A stretch of DNA of 64,000 bases from Glaciihabitans arcticus (GTDB lineage: Bacteria; Actinomycetota; Actinomycetes; Actinomycetales; Microbacteriaceae): assembly GCF_004310685.1 (NCBI RefSeq), contig NZ_SISG01000001.1, forward strand, positions 2,356,001-2,420,000, given 5' to 3'. The notes under the pieces were generated by a model that was not told the origin of the DNA, searched no databases, and saw nothing but the letters and a program-made list of their open reading frames with translations. This document shows, piece after piece, positions 45,697-54,327 of this stretch. Numbering within the stretch: the first letter of the stretch is position 1; the number at the start of each line of letters is the position of its first letter. Made by a program: the position numbers and the translations under genes.

Positions 45697-46838
45697 CGGC
45701 TCGGCCAACTCCACCTCGGCGCATCGAGCAGCCCCTGGCCCACGAGCCGGGTCTCGCCGTTCTCCTTGGACAGCTCGTGCACGAGCGCACCCGCGCGCCC
45801 CAGCGCGGCGATGAGCGGTGCCGAGTGCGACACGACGATGAGCTGCGAGTTCTTCGACGCCGCGGCGATCAGCTCGCCGAGCGGCTCGAGGAGCGCGGGG
45901 TGCAGGCTCGTCTCGGGCTCGTTGAGCACGAGCAGGGGTGCCGGTCGGGGGCTGAGGAGCGCGGCGATCCACAGGAGGTAGCGCAGCGTTCCGTCGGAGA
46001 GCTCGGCCGCGCCGAGGGGACGCAGGAGTCCGGGCTGCGTGAGTGACACGGCGAAACGGCCGTCGGGGGCATCCACACCCACACGACTGCCCGGGAAGGC
46101 ACGGTCGACCGCCGCATCGAGTTCGGCGGCGACACCGATTTCGCGGATCGTCTGCAGTGCGGCCGCAAGGTCGGAGCCGCTCGCGGACAGCACGGGGGTG
46201 CGGGTGCCGATGTGAGCCTGCCGGGCCTCGGCGTCCGCGTCGGTGCGCAGGGAATCGTAGAAGCGCCAGGAGCGCAGCGTCTCGCGCAGTGCGAGCACCT
46301 CGGGCGCGGCGCGGGCGTCGCCCACCTCGCTCAGCACGCTCGACCACGGAGCCAGTTTCAGCTCGTGCCGCAGCCAGTCGTCGCCGGTTCGCACCCTCAC
46401 GCTCGGGCCGTGTCGCTCGGTGAGCAGGGTGCCCGGCCGCAAAATCTGCCCGCTCCAGATGTTCTCGGTCTTGATCTCGGGGTCGAGGGAGAACGCGGTG
46501 CGCGAGGGCTGCGGCAGTCCGAAGTCGATCGCGTAGCTCAGGTCGTCGCTCGCGAAGCCCAGCTTGAGGGCGACCGGCCCCGACCGCGTGGTGCCCTGCG
46601 TGGGAAAGCCCGCGCGCGTTCCATTCTCCGGGCCGGCCCACATGGTCGACGACAGACCGCCCTCGGCGGCGAGCGCGGCGATTGCGCCGTCTCGGGATGC
46701 CGCGGCCAGAAGTCTCAGCGACCGGTACAGGCTCGACTTTCCGCTGCCGTTCGCGCCGGTGACGACGGTGAACGGGCCGAGGGGAAGCACCAGTGAGCGG
46801 AGGGAGCGGTATCCCTCGACCGCGACTGTTGTGAGCAT
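45693..46838 (-). CDS. RecF/SMC-like AAA ATPase (AAA_15/21 type)
   Basis: A 381-aa ATPase: MLTTVAVEGYRSLRSLVLPLGPFTVVTGANGSGKSSLYRSL holds the P-loop (residues 29-36), and an ABC-like signature ELSDGTLRYL and Walker B PLLVLNEPETSLHP are near the C-terminus, with ENG..HS switch residues (VVSHSAPL). It lacks a long coiled coil and a TOPRIM nuclease domain. Related proteins include stand-alone ATPases of defence or repair systems, but no partner nuclease is next to it. ATG at 46838. Confidence 0.85.
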   Translation of the reverse strand: MLTTVAVEGYRSLRSLVLPLGPFTVVTGANGSGKSSLYRSLRLLAAASRDGAIAALAAEGGLSSTMWAGPENGTRAGFPTQGTTRSGPVALKLGFASDDLSYAIDFGLPQPSRTAFSLDPEIKTENIWSGQILRPGTLLTERHGPSVRVRTGDDWLRHELKLAPWSSVLSEVGDARAAPEVLALRETLRSWRFYDSLRTDADAEARQAHIGTRTPVLSASGSDLAAALQTIREIGVAAELDAAVDRAFPGSRVGVDAPDGRFAVSLTQPGLLRPLGAAELSDGTLRYLLWIAALLSPRPAPLLVLNEPETSLHPALLEPLGELIAAASKNSQLIVVSHSAPLIAALGRAGALVHELSKENGETRLVGQGLLDAPRWSWPSR

Positions 46839-46863
46839 CAGGCCATTGTTGCCGATGCCCCTG

Positions 46864-47490
46864 TCAGTCGAACGCGACGGGGAGGTACACGTCCTGCACA
46901 CGATCGCGCAGGGCGGTGTGGTCGTTGCGCGTGTAGATGCCGCACCTCTGAGCGGTGCAGTCGATGCCGTCGCCGGTCGGTGCCGGCACCTCGAGGTACG
47001 CGGTGAAGGTGCCGTCGGCGTCGTCGTAGCCGCGTGCGCCGAACAGTTTCCAGGCCCAGTCGTCGTTGATCCAGTTCGACGGCGCGAAGTCGGTGGCTCC
47101 CGGCGCCGACGACGATTCACCCGAGGGGACCCCGCCGAGGCACGGCCCGGGCTTGATGTCGGGCGACTCCGGGATGACGCAGATCGCCACATATATGCCC
47201 TGCGCCGGGTTGTAGCCCGTGCCGCTGACCACGATGCGCTCGCCCTTGGCGAGCGCCGCGGTATCCACTGTTCCGCCGGGGGTCGCGGATACCACCATGA
47301 GCTCGCGGGTACGTCCGTCGTCGCCCTTCGCGGAGACCGCGAGCGGCCAATCGTCGACCGGCTGCTGCTGCGAGAGTCCGCCATCCCGATGCATCAGAAT
47401 CGGAAACGTCAGGATGCCGACCGGGACCAGCACGAGGATCGCGAGCGGCAGGGCCACCCACCACCAGCGCACCCGTCTTCTCCCCGTCAT
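46864..47490 (-). CDS. Membrane-anchored protein with an Ig-like domain of neocarzinostatin/HtaA-associated type
   Basis: A 208-aa protein with one N-terminal helix (about 9-33, WWWVALPLAILVLVPVGIL) and an extracellular beta domain. The segment GERIVVSGTGYNPAQGIYVAICVI, then CLGG, then DCTAQRCGIYTRNDHTALRDRVQD ending PVAFD resembles a beta-sandwich found in actinobacterial surface proteins next to haem-uptake (HtaA) domains and in neocarzinostatin. The two Cys pairs would be disulfides. Function is unknown. ATG at 47490, with no close operon partner. Confidence 0.7.
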   Translation of the reverse strand: MTGRRRVRWWWVALPLAILVLVPVGILTFPILMHRDGGLSQQQPVDDWPLAVSAKGDDGRTRELMVVSATPGGTVDTAALAKGERIVVSGTGYNPAQGIYVAICVIPESPDIKPGPCLGGVPSGESSSAPGATDFAPSNWINDDWAWKLFGARGYDDADGTFTAYLEVPAPTGDGIDCTAQRCGIYTRNDHTALRDRVQDVYLPVAFD

Positions 47491-47534
47491 TTTTGCAGTC
47501 TATGTGCGTAACACGGCACCTCTAGACTGTGCGC

Positions 47535-48143
47535 ATGTCCGACTCATCCTCAGCTCCCACACCCACCGTCCCCACCGGCGGCGTCGACCATAAGGCTCGC
47601 TTCTTCGTCAAGCAGAAGATCACGATGCTGGTCAACCGCTACGAGATCCGCGGCGCGAACGCCGACGGCTCCGAAGGACCCATCATCGCGATGGCCCAGC
47701 AGAAGCGCATGGCCTTCAAGGAGCAGGTGACGTTCTATTCGGACGAAGCCCGCACCACGGCCGTCTTCTCCTTCAAGGCCCGCCAGATCATGGATCTTGC
47801 CGCCGTCTACGACGTCTTCGACGCCGCGGGAACCCCGATCGGGTACTTCCAGAAGGACTTCAAGGCCAGCCTGCTGCGCTCGAGCTTCCACTTCGTCGGC
47901 CCGGGCATGGACGCCTACGGTCAGGAGCGCAATGCCCTCGTCGGCATCCTGCGCCGCTTCGTCGACCTTCCCTTCGTCTTCCACTTCGACTTCGTCAGCA
48001 AGGCGACCGGCCAGAAGGTCATGACGAGCGAGAAGAAGTTTGGCCTGCGCGACAAGTACACGATCGAGGTGCCCGACACCACGCTCGACTTCCGTCTCGC
48101 CGCCGCCATGGCGGTCGGCCTCGACGCGCTTATGGGTCGCTAA
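47535..48143 (+). CDS. LURP-one/scramblase-like protein
   Basis: A 202-aa soluble protein. FFVKQKITMLVNRYEIRGAN, IAMAQQKRMAFKEQVTFYSDE, VFSFKARQIMDLAAVYDVFDAAGTPIGYFQKDF and EKKFGLRDKYTIEV are consistent with the beta-barrel plus helix of LURP-one-related (tubby/scramblase-like) proteins. A biochemical role is not known in bacteria. ATG 47535 lies six bases after TAGACT, so it is probably leaderless; an in-frame GTG two codons upstream is less likely. A strong terminator follows. Confidence 0.82.
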   Translation: MSDSSSAPTPTVPTGGVDHKARFFVKQKITMLVNRYEIRGANADGSEGPIIAMAQQKRMAFKEQVTFYSDEARTTAVFSFKARQIMDLAAVYDVFDAAGTPIGYFQKDFKASLLRSSFHFVGPGMDAYGQERNALVGILRRFVDLPFVFHFDFVSKATGQKVMTSEKKFGLRDKYTIEVPDTTLDFRLAAAMAVGLDALMGR

Positions 48144-48155
48144 CCACTCCTCCCC

Positions 48156-48188
48156 AGGAAGCCGGAACCGAAATGGTTCCGGCTTCCT
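48156..48188 (+). terminator. Rho-independent terminator after the LURP-one-like gene
   Basis: A 14-bp perfect stem, AGGAAGCCGGAACC with its complement, around GAAAT, followed by GTATTT. Confidence 0.88.
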
Positions 48189-48200
48189 GTATTTAACGAG

Positions 48201-48228
48201 TTGACAGTGGGTGCAACAGGAGTAGGCT
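48201..48228 (+). promoter_or_regulatory. Consensus-like promoter for a leaderless permease gene
   Basis: TTGACA, 16 bases, TAGGCT, then eight bases to the GTG at 48237. This is the clearest sigma-70-type promoter in the window and fixes the start codon. Confidence 0.75.
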
Positions 48229-48236
48229 CGCCCCTC

Positions 48237-50342
48237 GTGACTACCTCGGTTAGGTCGCCCAAGCGGTGGCTGATCGGTGAACCGTTGCCCTCCGAGAAAC
48301 TCGAAGGACAGCTTCTCCCGAAACATTTGGCACTCCCGATCTTTGCGAGTGACCCCCTGTCCTCCGTCGCCTACGCGCCTCAGGAGTTGCTGCTCATCCT
48401 GACGCTCGGCGGGCTCTCTTTCCTGTCCTTCGCACCCTGGATCGCCGCGGGTGTTGTTGTGCTGCTCATCGTCGTCGTGGCGTCGTACCGCCAGCTCATC
48501 AAGGCGTATCCGAGCGGTGGTGGCGACTACGAGGTCGCGCACCGCAACCTCGGCGAGAAGGCCGGCCTGGTCGTCGCGTCCGCCCTGCTCGTCGACTACA
48601 TCCTCACGGTGGCGGTGTCGGTCGCGAGCGGCGTGGACAACATCATCTCCGCCTTCCCGGGGCTCGACCCGTTCCGCATCGAGATGGCCGTCGGCTTCGT
48701 CATCGTGCTCGCCGCGATCAACCTGCGCGGCGTCGCCGAGTCGAGCAAGGCGTTCGCCCTCCCCACCTACCTGTTCATCGGCAGCGTCGGCATCATGGTC
48801 ATCACCGGTCTCGTGCGCTTTTTTATGGGCGAGGACATCCAGGCCGAGTCGTCGAAGTTCCTCGTCGAAAGCCACGACCTGACGCAGGTTGCCGTCATCC
48901 TCTTGTTGCTTCGTGCTTTTGCGAGTGGATGCTCCGCGCTCACCGGCGTCGAAGCGATCGCGAACGGCGTGCCGGCCTTCCGGCAGCCCAAGGTCAAGAA
49001 CGCGCAGCGCACCCTCGTGCTGATGGGCGGCATCGCGATCGCGATGTTCATCGGTGTCACGACCCTCGCCCTCCTCACCAACGTGCACTACGCGGAGGAG
49101 GCCTCCGATCTGATCGGATTCGACGACTCCAACCCGCAACGCACCGTCATCGCCCAGATCGCCGCGGCGGTCTTTGGTGGCGACAACTCGATTATGTTCT
49201 TCGTGGTGCAGGCCACAACAGCGGCCGTGCTGCTGCTTGCGGCCAATACCGCGTTCAATGGGTTCCCGCTGCTCGGCTCGGTGCTCGCGCGCGACAGCTA
49301 CGCACCTAAGTCGCTCAACACCCGCGGTGACCGCCTCGTCTACTCGAACGGCGTTCTCGCCCTGGCCGCCGTCGCGATCGTGCTCATCGTTATCTACCAG
49401 GCCAATCCGACGCAGCTGATCCAGCTGTACATCATCGGCGTCTTCGTGAGCTTCACGCTCGGCCAGACCGGCATGGTCGTGCACTGGACGCGCATGCTGC
49501 GCCGCGGCGAGGGCGACCGCGGGCAGATCCTGCGCAGCCGGGCGATCAACGCCGTCGGCGCTACGCTCACCTTCACCGTCCTCCTCATCGTCACGGTGAC
49601 CAAGTTCACCCATGGCGCGTGGCTCGTCTTCGCGATCATGCCCGTGCTGTTCTTCGTGATGTTGCGGGTCAACCGCTACTACCGCCGTGTCGCGCAGGAT
49701 GTCGCGATCGACAACTCCACGGTGTTCGGCGCGACCGGCGACCATGCCGTTGTGCTGGTCGGCACCATGCAGAAGCCGATGCTCAAGGCCATCGACTACG
49801 CGATCGCCGCACGCCACGACAGCCTCGAAGCCATCCACGTCAACATCGACGATGCCGCCTCCGAGCGCCTCCTCGACGCCTGGGAGAAGGCCAACATCCA
49901 GGTGCCGCTGCGCATCATCGAGTCGCCCTACCGCGACATCTCGATGCCGCTCATCATGTACATCAAGGCGCACCGCGAGGAGCACGGCTCCGAGGTCGTC
50001 ACCGTCTACACGCCGCTCTACATCGTCGGTCACTGGTGGGAGCAGATCCTGCACAACCACAAGGGCCGCCGCATCCGCCAGAAGCTGATGCTCTGCCCGG
50101 GCGTCACCGTCGCGCTCGTGCCGTGGCTGCTCGACTCGACCCGCGCGCTCTACACGCGGCCGCAGCGCCCGCTGCCCGGCCAGGCCCGCCGCGGCGAGCC
50201 GGTGCGCCAGGTCATGCGCAAGCAGATGCCGCACACGAAGCCGGTCGCGAAGCCGGTCGCGAAGAAGGCATCCGCGACGAAGGCTGCGCCGAAGAAGCCC
50301 TCGTCCGCTCCGGCTTCCCCTCCCACGAAGCCGAAGTCCTAG
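48237..50342 (+). CDS. APC-superfamily permease, KimA-like potassium transporter
   Basis: A 701-aa membrane protein. Twelve helices follow a conserved cytoplasmic lead (LPKHLALPIFASDPLSSVAYAPQELL), with YPSGGGDYEVAHRNLGEKAG at the end of helix 2. A soluble C-terminal domain (about 500-620, HAVVLVGTMQKPMLKAIDYAIAARHDSLEAIHV) resembles a universal-stress/UspA fold, and a Lys/Pro/Ala-rich tail ends it. This arrangement matches KimA (YdaO), the c-di-AMP-controlled K+ importer of Bacillus. Potassium as substrate is inferred from the family, not proven. The start follows from the promoter. The FluC genes follow, 5 bp on. Confidence 0.85.
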   Translation: MTTSVRSPKRWLIGEPLPSEKLEGQLLPKHLALPIFASDPLSSVAYAPQELLLILTLGGLSFLSFAPWIAAGVVVLLIVVVASYRQLIKAYPSGGGDYEVAHRNLGEKAGLVVASALLVDYILTVAVSVASGVDNIISAFPGLDPFRIEMAVGFVIVLAAINLRGVAESSKAFALPTYLFIGSVGIMVITGLVRFFMGEDIQAESSKFLVESHDLTQVAVILLLLRAFASGCSALTGVEAIANGVPAFRQPKVKNAQRTLVLMGGIAIAMFIGVTTLALLTNVHYAEEASDLIGFDDSNPQRTVIAQIAAAVFGGDNSIMFFVVQATTAAVLLLAANTAFNGFPLLGSVLARDSYAPKSLNTRGDRLVYSNGVLALAAVAIVLIVIYQANPTQLIQLYIIGVFVSFTLGQTGMVVHWTRMLRRGEGDRGQILRSRAINAVGATLTFTVLLIVTVTKFTHGAWLVFAIMPVLFFVMLRVNRYYRRVAQDVAIDNSTVFGATGDHAVVLVGTMQKPMLKAIDYAIAARHDSLEAIHVNIDDAASERLLDAWEKANIQVPLRIIESPYRDISMPLIMYIKAHREEHGSEVVTVYTPLYIVGHWWEQILHNHKGRRIRQKLMLCPGVTVALVPWLLDSTRALYTRPQRPLPGQARRGEPVRQVMRKQMPHTKPVAKPVAKKASATKAAPKKPSSAPASPPTKPKS

Positions 50343-50347
50343 GCTCC

Positions 50348-50698
50348 GTGCGCCAGCTCGCCGCCGTGATCGTGGGTGCGCTCGTGGGCACCGCGCTCAG
50401 GCTCGGTGTGGACGTGCTCGTCGGCACCCCGCTCTCGACGCTGCTCATCAACATCGCCGGATCCTTCGCCCTCGCGCTCCTGGTCGCGCGCCTCTGGCCG
50501 ACGGCCACCCCCGTTCTCAGGGCTGCGCTCGGGCCCGGCCTGCTTGGAACGTTCACCACCTTCTCGGCTGTCGCGGTCGCCCTGGTCTCGCTCTCGGCAG
50601 CCGGCGAGTGGATGCCCGCACTCGCCTACCTTGCAGCGACCCTCATCGGCGGACTCGCCGCGGCGTTCCTCGGCCTCCGGTTGGGACGCCGCCGATGA
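50348..50698 (+). CDS. crcB: Fluoride channel subunit FluC/CrcB (first of a pair)
   Basis: A 116-aa protein with four membrane helices of the CrcB type: GALVGTALRLGVDVLVG, LLINIAGSFALALLVA and LGTFTTFSAVAVALV. The conserved NxxGSF and GxxTTFS motifs line the fluoride path. GTG 50348 is the start, 5 bp after the permease stop. A second, distinct FluC gene overlaps its end, which implies a heterodimeric channel as in many actinobacteria. No fluoride riboswitch was seen. Confidence 0.9.
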   Translation: MRQLAAVIVGALVGTALRLGVDVLVGTPLSTLLINIAGSFALALLVARLWPTATPVLRAALGPGLLGTFTTFSAVAVALVSLSAAGEWMPALAYLAATLIGGLAAAFLGLRLGRRR

Positions 50699-51021
50699 CT
50701 ATCGTGCTTGTCCTCCTCGCCGGAGCGTTCGGGGCTGCCCTGCGCTACGGCGCCTCCCTCGTGTCCGCCCGCTGGTTCGTGCTCGCGGTCAACGTCGTCG
50801 GATCCCTGCTCGCCGGCATCGCCGTCGCCACCCTCGAGGGCGACGCGCGTCTCGTGGTCGTCACCGGCTTCTGCGGCGGACTCACCACCTTCAGTACCTT
50901 CAGCGTCGAGACGGTGCAGCAGGTGCTCGACGGCAAGGCGGGAGCTGCGGCATCCGGCATTCTGCTGAATCTGGTGCTGGGCGTGGGGGCGTGCGCGGCG
51001 GGTTACGCGCTGTTCGCCTAG
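50695..51021 (+). CDS. crcB: Fluoride channel subunit FluC/CrcB (second of a pair)
   Basis: A 108-aa CrcB protein: LAGAFGAALRYGASLV, LAVNVVGSLLAGI and GFCGGLTTFSTFSVETV, with the Phe-rich motif and NVVGS Asn. ATG 50695 overlaps the stop of the first subunit in ATGA. Its stop shares CTAG with the convergent sugar permease gene. In opposite-topology FluC dimers the two chains are paralogous, as here. Confidence 0.9.
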   Translation: MTIVLVLLAGAFGAALRYGASLVSARWFVLAVNVVGSLLAGIAVATLEGDARLVVVTGFCGGLTTFSTFSVETVQQVLDGKAGAAASGILLNLVLGVGACAAGYALFA

Positions 51022-51920
51022 CCCTTCTCGCCGCCCTCGGTCGTGTTCATGATGCGCCGCTGGAAGATGAAGAACAGCACGGCAACAGGGATCGACATCA
51101 GCACGGCGGCCGCGAGCTGCAACGGGTACTGGTTGCCGCTGCCGAGCTGGCCCGAGGTGAGCGAGGCGACACCGGTCGTCAGCGTGTTCAGCGATTGATC
51201 CTGCCGCGACACGATGAAGTGCGCGAATTCGTTCCACGAACCCTGGAAGCTCAGGATGAACAGGGTGATGATCGCGGGTCGGGCCATCGGCAGCACGATC
51301 GTCCAGAAAGTGCGGAAGACACCGGCGCCGTCGATGCGCGCCGCCTCCTCCACACTCACCGGGATCGACTCGAAGAACTGCTTCATGATGAAGATCCCCG
51401 CTGCGTCGATGAGAATCGGCACGATCATTCCCGCGTAGCTGTTGTAGAGGCCCAGCTCCTTGAGAATCAAAAAGCGCGGGATGAGCAGCGCCACATTCGG
51501 CACCGCCATGACTGCGATCAGCGCGGCGAAGACCACCGTGCGCCCACGGAACCGCAGGCGCGACAGCGCGTACCCGGCGAGCGAGTCGAAGAACACCCGG
51601 CTGAAGGTCACGATGACGGCGATGAACGTCGAGTTGCCGGCCCACTGCAACAGCGGCACCGTTGTGAAGAGTCGCTCGTACGCGGCGAACGACCAGGTCT
51701 GCGGGATGAGGTTGAGCGGCGACTGCGTCGCCTCCGCGTCCGTCTTGAAGCTCGAGGAGATCGAGATGAGGAACGGGTAGATGTAGATGAGGGCCAGCAG
51801 GATCAGCACCAGGTAGGTGATGGCGATGCCGGCGCCCGCCTTGCCGCCGATCCAGCGGAAGCGTCGGTGGGCACGGATGGGACGGTCGGTCTGGATGGCC
51901 GCCTGCTCAAGAGTCGTCAT
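51018..51920 (-). CDS. Sugar ABC transporter permease, MalG-like
   Basis: A 300-aa permease with six helices. The EAA loop is EAARIDGAGVFRTFWTIVLPMARPAI, the contact with the ATPase. The N-terminus is IAITYLVLILLALIYIYPFLISISSSFK. It belongs with the MalF-like gene upstream, which it overlaps by one base (TGATG), and with the binding protein. No ATP-binding subunit is encoded in the operon, so a shared MsiK-type ATPase elsewhere is expected. ATG at 51920. Confidence 0.92.
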   Translation of the reverse strand: MTTLEQAAIQTDRPIRAHRRFRWIGGKAGAGIAITYLVLILLALIYIYPFLISISSSFKTDAEATQSPLNLIPQTWSFAAYERLFTTVPLLQWAGNSTFIAVIVTFSRVFFDSLAGYALSRLRFRGRTVVFAALIAVMAVPNVALLIPRFLILKELGLYNSYAGMIVPILIDAAGIFIMKQFFESIPVSVEEAARIDGAGVFRTFWTIVLPMARPAIITLFILSFQGSWNEFAHFIVSRQDQSLNTLTTGVASLTSGQLGSGNQYPLQLAAAVLMSIPVAVLFFIFQRRIMNTTEGGEKG

Positions 51921-53035
51921 CAGTGGCTCCTCTCCACGCCGCCGGGCTTTCGGTCGACGGGGGTGTCCGTTGCATCCCGAAGCAGGCGCGCCTGCGCCTT
52001 GGCGGCCCGTCGCAGGCCGGAGCGTCCGAGGTCACGGTCGCGCAGAATGAACCGCTGCAGGAGCGTGAGCGCCACGATGATCGCGAACAGGATGAACGAG
52101 ATCGCCGCGCCCTCGCCCCAGTTGAGACCGTCGAACGACGTCTTGTAGCCGAGGTAGGCGGGGAACAGCGTGGTCTTCGCCGGGCGTCCGTCGCCGAGCA
52201 GGTAGGCCTGGTCGAAGACCTGCCAGGTGCCGATGAGACCGAGGGTGAGCACGGTGAACAGCGTCGGCTTGAGCATCGGCAGGGTGACCGAGAAGAACTT
52301 GCGCACCGGACCGGCGCCGTCGACGGAGGCGGCCTCGTCGATCTCGCCGCTGATGTTCTGCAGCGCCGCGAGGAACAGCAGCATAAACGTGCCCGAGGTG
52401 GTGAAGATCGCGAGAATGATGAGCACGCTCATCGCGACCGATGGCCCGGACACCCAGTCCCACCAGGTCAGGCCGAGTGGGCCGGCCGCGGCGAGGGCGC
52501 CGTCCTTGCCCACTCCGAACCAGCCGAGCATGGTGTGCAGGATCCCGGTCGGGTCGGCGAACCAGTTCGGCCCGTTCACGCCCAGCCACTCCAGAATCGA
52601 GTTGATGGTTCCGGTGGCGGTGAACAGGAAGATGAAGATCGTTGTGATGGCGATGGATGACGTCACCGACGGGAAGTAGAACGCGGTGCGGAAGAACCCG
52701 CGGCCCTTGAGCACACGAGCGTTCACCTGCACGGCGAGGAACAGGGCGAGGGCGGTCTGCAACGGAACGACGAGCAGCACGTAGTAGAAGTTGTTGCGGA
52801 TGCTCGTGCCAAAGTCGCGCTGGGCGAGGCCGTCTTCGACGAGTACCTCCGCGTAGTTGTCTCCGCCGACGAGCTCGGAGTTGCCGAGCGGCGAGCCCAG
52901 GCCGTTCCAGTTGCTGAAGCTCACGTAGAGCGCGAGGAAGATCGGCAGCACCAGGAACACCCCGATGATGATGATCGCGGGGGTCACGAACGCCCATCCA
53001 TAGCGGCCCTCTGAGCCGCGGATTCCCTTCGCCAT
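51920..53035 (-). CDS. Sugar ABC transporter permease, MalF-like
   Basis: A 371-aa permease. Starting MAKGIRGSEGRYGWAFVTPAIIIIGVFLVLPIFLALYVSF, it has six to seven helices and the EAA loop EAASVDGAGPVRKFFSVTLPMLKPTLF. An insert of about 60 residues between helices (GVNGPNWFADPTGILHTMLGWFGVGKD) is longer than usual. ATG 53035 has AAGGAGG at good spacing; an in-frame upstream start is not supported. It pairs with the MalG-like protein to form the pore for an oligosaccharide. Confidence 0.92.
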   Translation of the reverse strand: MAKGIRGSEGRYGWAFVTPAIIIIGVFLVLPIFLALYVSFSNWNGLGSPLGNSELVGGDNYAEVLVEDGLAQRDFGTSIRNNFYYVLLVVPLQTALALFLAVQVNARVLKGRGFFRTAFYFPSVTSSIAITTIFIFLFTATGTINSILEWLGVNGPNWFADPTGILHTMLGWFGVGKDGALAAAGPLGLTWWDWVSGPSVAMSVLIILAIFTTSGTFMLLFLAALQNISGEIDEAASVDGAGPVRKFFSVTLPMLKPTLFTVLTLGLIGTWQVFDQAYLLGDGRPAKTTLFPAYLGYKTSFDGLNWGEGAAISFILFAIIVALTLLQRFILRDRDLGRSGLRRAAKAQARLLRDATDTPVDRKPGGVERSH

Positions 53036-53094
53036 GCCGCCTCCTTGCGGTGTCGACGAATCGGGCGGCTCCCGGTCGGGAGCCGCCCGATCAC

Positions 53095-54327
53095 TCATTT
53101 GTCGTTAGCGTCGTCGAGTGCCGACTGCAGTTCCTTCTGCAGGCTGGCGAGGATCGCCTTCGCATCGCCACCGGCGAGCGTTTCCAGCTGCGCGTTGAAG
53201 TCGGCCATGACGTCTGCGGATCCGGCGAAGTTCACGGGCGAGACCGCGTAGTCGGCGCCGGCCACGAACGAGGCGTTCTCCGGGTAGGTCTCGGCGTAGG
53301 TCGCTGCCGCGGCCTCCGTCGAGGGGATCACGCCGAAGGCTTCAGACGCTTCGAGCTGCTGCGCGTCACTCGTCAGGAACTCGACGAGCGACTGGGCTGC
53401 TGCCGACGTGTCGGAGCCCTGCGGGATACCCCAGCAGTTCGTGAAGGTGAAGGTCGACGGTCCCGCGGGGCCGGCCGGCAGTTCGTAGGCCTGGTAGTTC
53501 GTGTCGGGGAAGTCGGTCGCGATTCCCTTGATCCACGGACCCTCGATGACCATCGCGGCCTTGCCCGCACCGAGCGCCTCTCCGCCCCAGCCTGCCTCGA
53601 TCTCGGCCGGCCACTTGAGCACACCGGCGTCGTGGAGCTTCTGCACGTACTCGAGTCCGGCCAGGTTCTCCGCGCTGTCGGCGGTCACGGTGGTGCCGTC
53701 GTCATCGACGAGTGTTCCGCCGGCCTGGTTCATGAACACGCCGAGTCGGGCGTACTCGAGCCCGAACGACAGCCCGACGGTGTCACCCGTGGTGAGCTTG
53801 GTCGCCGCGGCCTCGAGCGAGTCCCAGTCGGTGGGAACGTCGGCTTCGGTAAGACCGGCCGCCGCCCACAGGTCGGTGTTGATGATGAGGCCGAGGGTCG
53901 AGAAGTCCTTCGGTGCGCACGTGAAGGTGCCGTCGTAGGTGAAGGTGTCGACGAGGGCCGGGTAGAAGTCGCCCGCGTTCGGCAGGTCGGCGGCGTAGGG
54001 CTCGAGGTAGCGGTTGCTCGCGTAGTTCGAGAACTGGTCCCAGCTCATGTAGAAGAGGTCGGGTGCCTGGTCGCCAGCGAAGCCCTGGCTGAGCTGCTGG
54101 CCGAGGTCGTCTGCTGCGACCACCTCGACCGTCGCGTCGTTGTCGGCGGCCCAGGCGTCGGCCGCGGCCTGCACGGCTGCCGTCTCCGCGTCACCGCTTG
54201 ATCCGATGAGGATGGTGAGGTCCTGTCCCGCGACCTCGCCGCCCCCTCCGCCTCCGTTGCTGCATCCGGCCAAGGCGACTATGAGTCCAGCGGCCAGCGC
54301 CGTTGCACCCCATTGTGTTGTTCTCAC
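53095..54327 (-). CDS. Sugar-binding lipoprotein of the ABC transporter
   Basis: A 410-aa family 1 solute-binding protein. The lipobox LIVALAGC puts the lipid on about Cys22; a GGGGGG linker follows. TILIGSSGDAETAAVQAAADAWAADNDATVEVV, PDLFYMSWDQFSNYASNRYLEPY, and GLIINTDLWAAAGLTEADVPTDWDSLEAAA are typical of glucoside/oligosaccharide binders. The GTG 54327 overlaps the lacI stop and has AAAGGAA upstream. With the divergent debranching-type enzyme the substrate is probably an alpha-glucan fragment, but that is inferred. Confidence 0.92.
   Translation of the reverse strand: MRTTQWGATALAAGLIVALAGCSNGGGGGGEVAGQDLTILIGSSGDAETAAVQAAADAWAADNDATVEVVAADDLGQQLSQGFAGDQAPDLFYMSWDQFSNYASNRYLEPYAADLPNAGDFYPALVDTFTYDGTFTCAPKDFSTLGLIINTDLWAAAGLTEADVPTDWDSLEAAATKLTTGDTVGLSFGLEYARLGVFMNQAGGTLVDDDGTTVTADSAENLAGLEYVQKLHDAGVLKWPAEIEAGWGGEALGAGKAAMVIEGPWIKGIATDFPDTNYQAYELPAGPAGPSTFTFTNCWGIPQGSDTSAAAQSLVEFLTSDAQQLEASEAFGVIPSTEAAAATYAETYPENASFVAGADYAVSPVNFAGSADVMADFNAQLETLAGGDAKAILASLQKELQSALDDANDK

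Noticed and set aside
45693-46838. AAA ATPase as part of a phage-defence system
   Set aside because: No nuclease, reverse transcriptase or other effector gene lies beside it; neighbours are ordinary.
47550-50234. An 894-codon open frame opposite the LURP-one-like and KimA-like genes
   Set aside because: It is a GC-rich antisense shadow full of His/Arg/Asp/Glu with no recognisable domain; the genes on the other strand are well supported.
50343-50347. Fluoride riboswitch before the FluC genes
   Set aside because: The FluC pair starts 5 bp after the permease stop, leaving no room for the aptamer, and none was seen before the permease.
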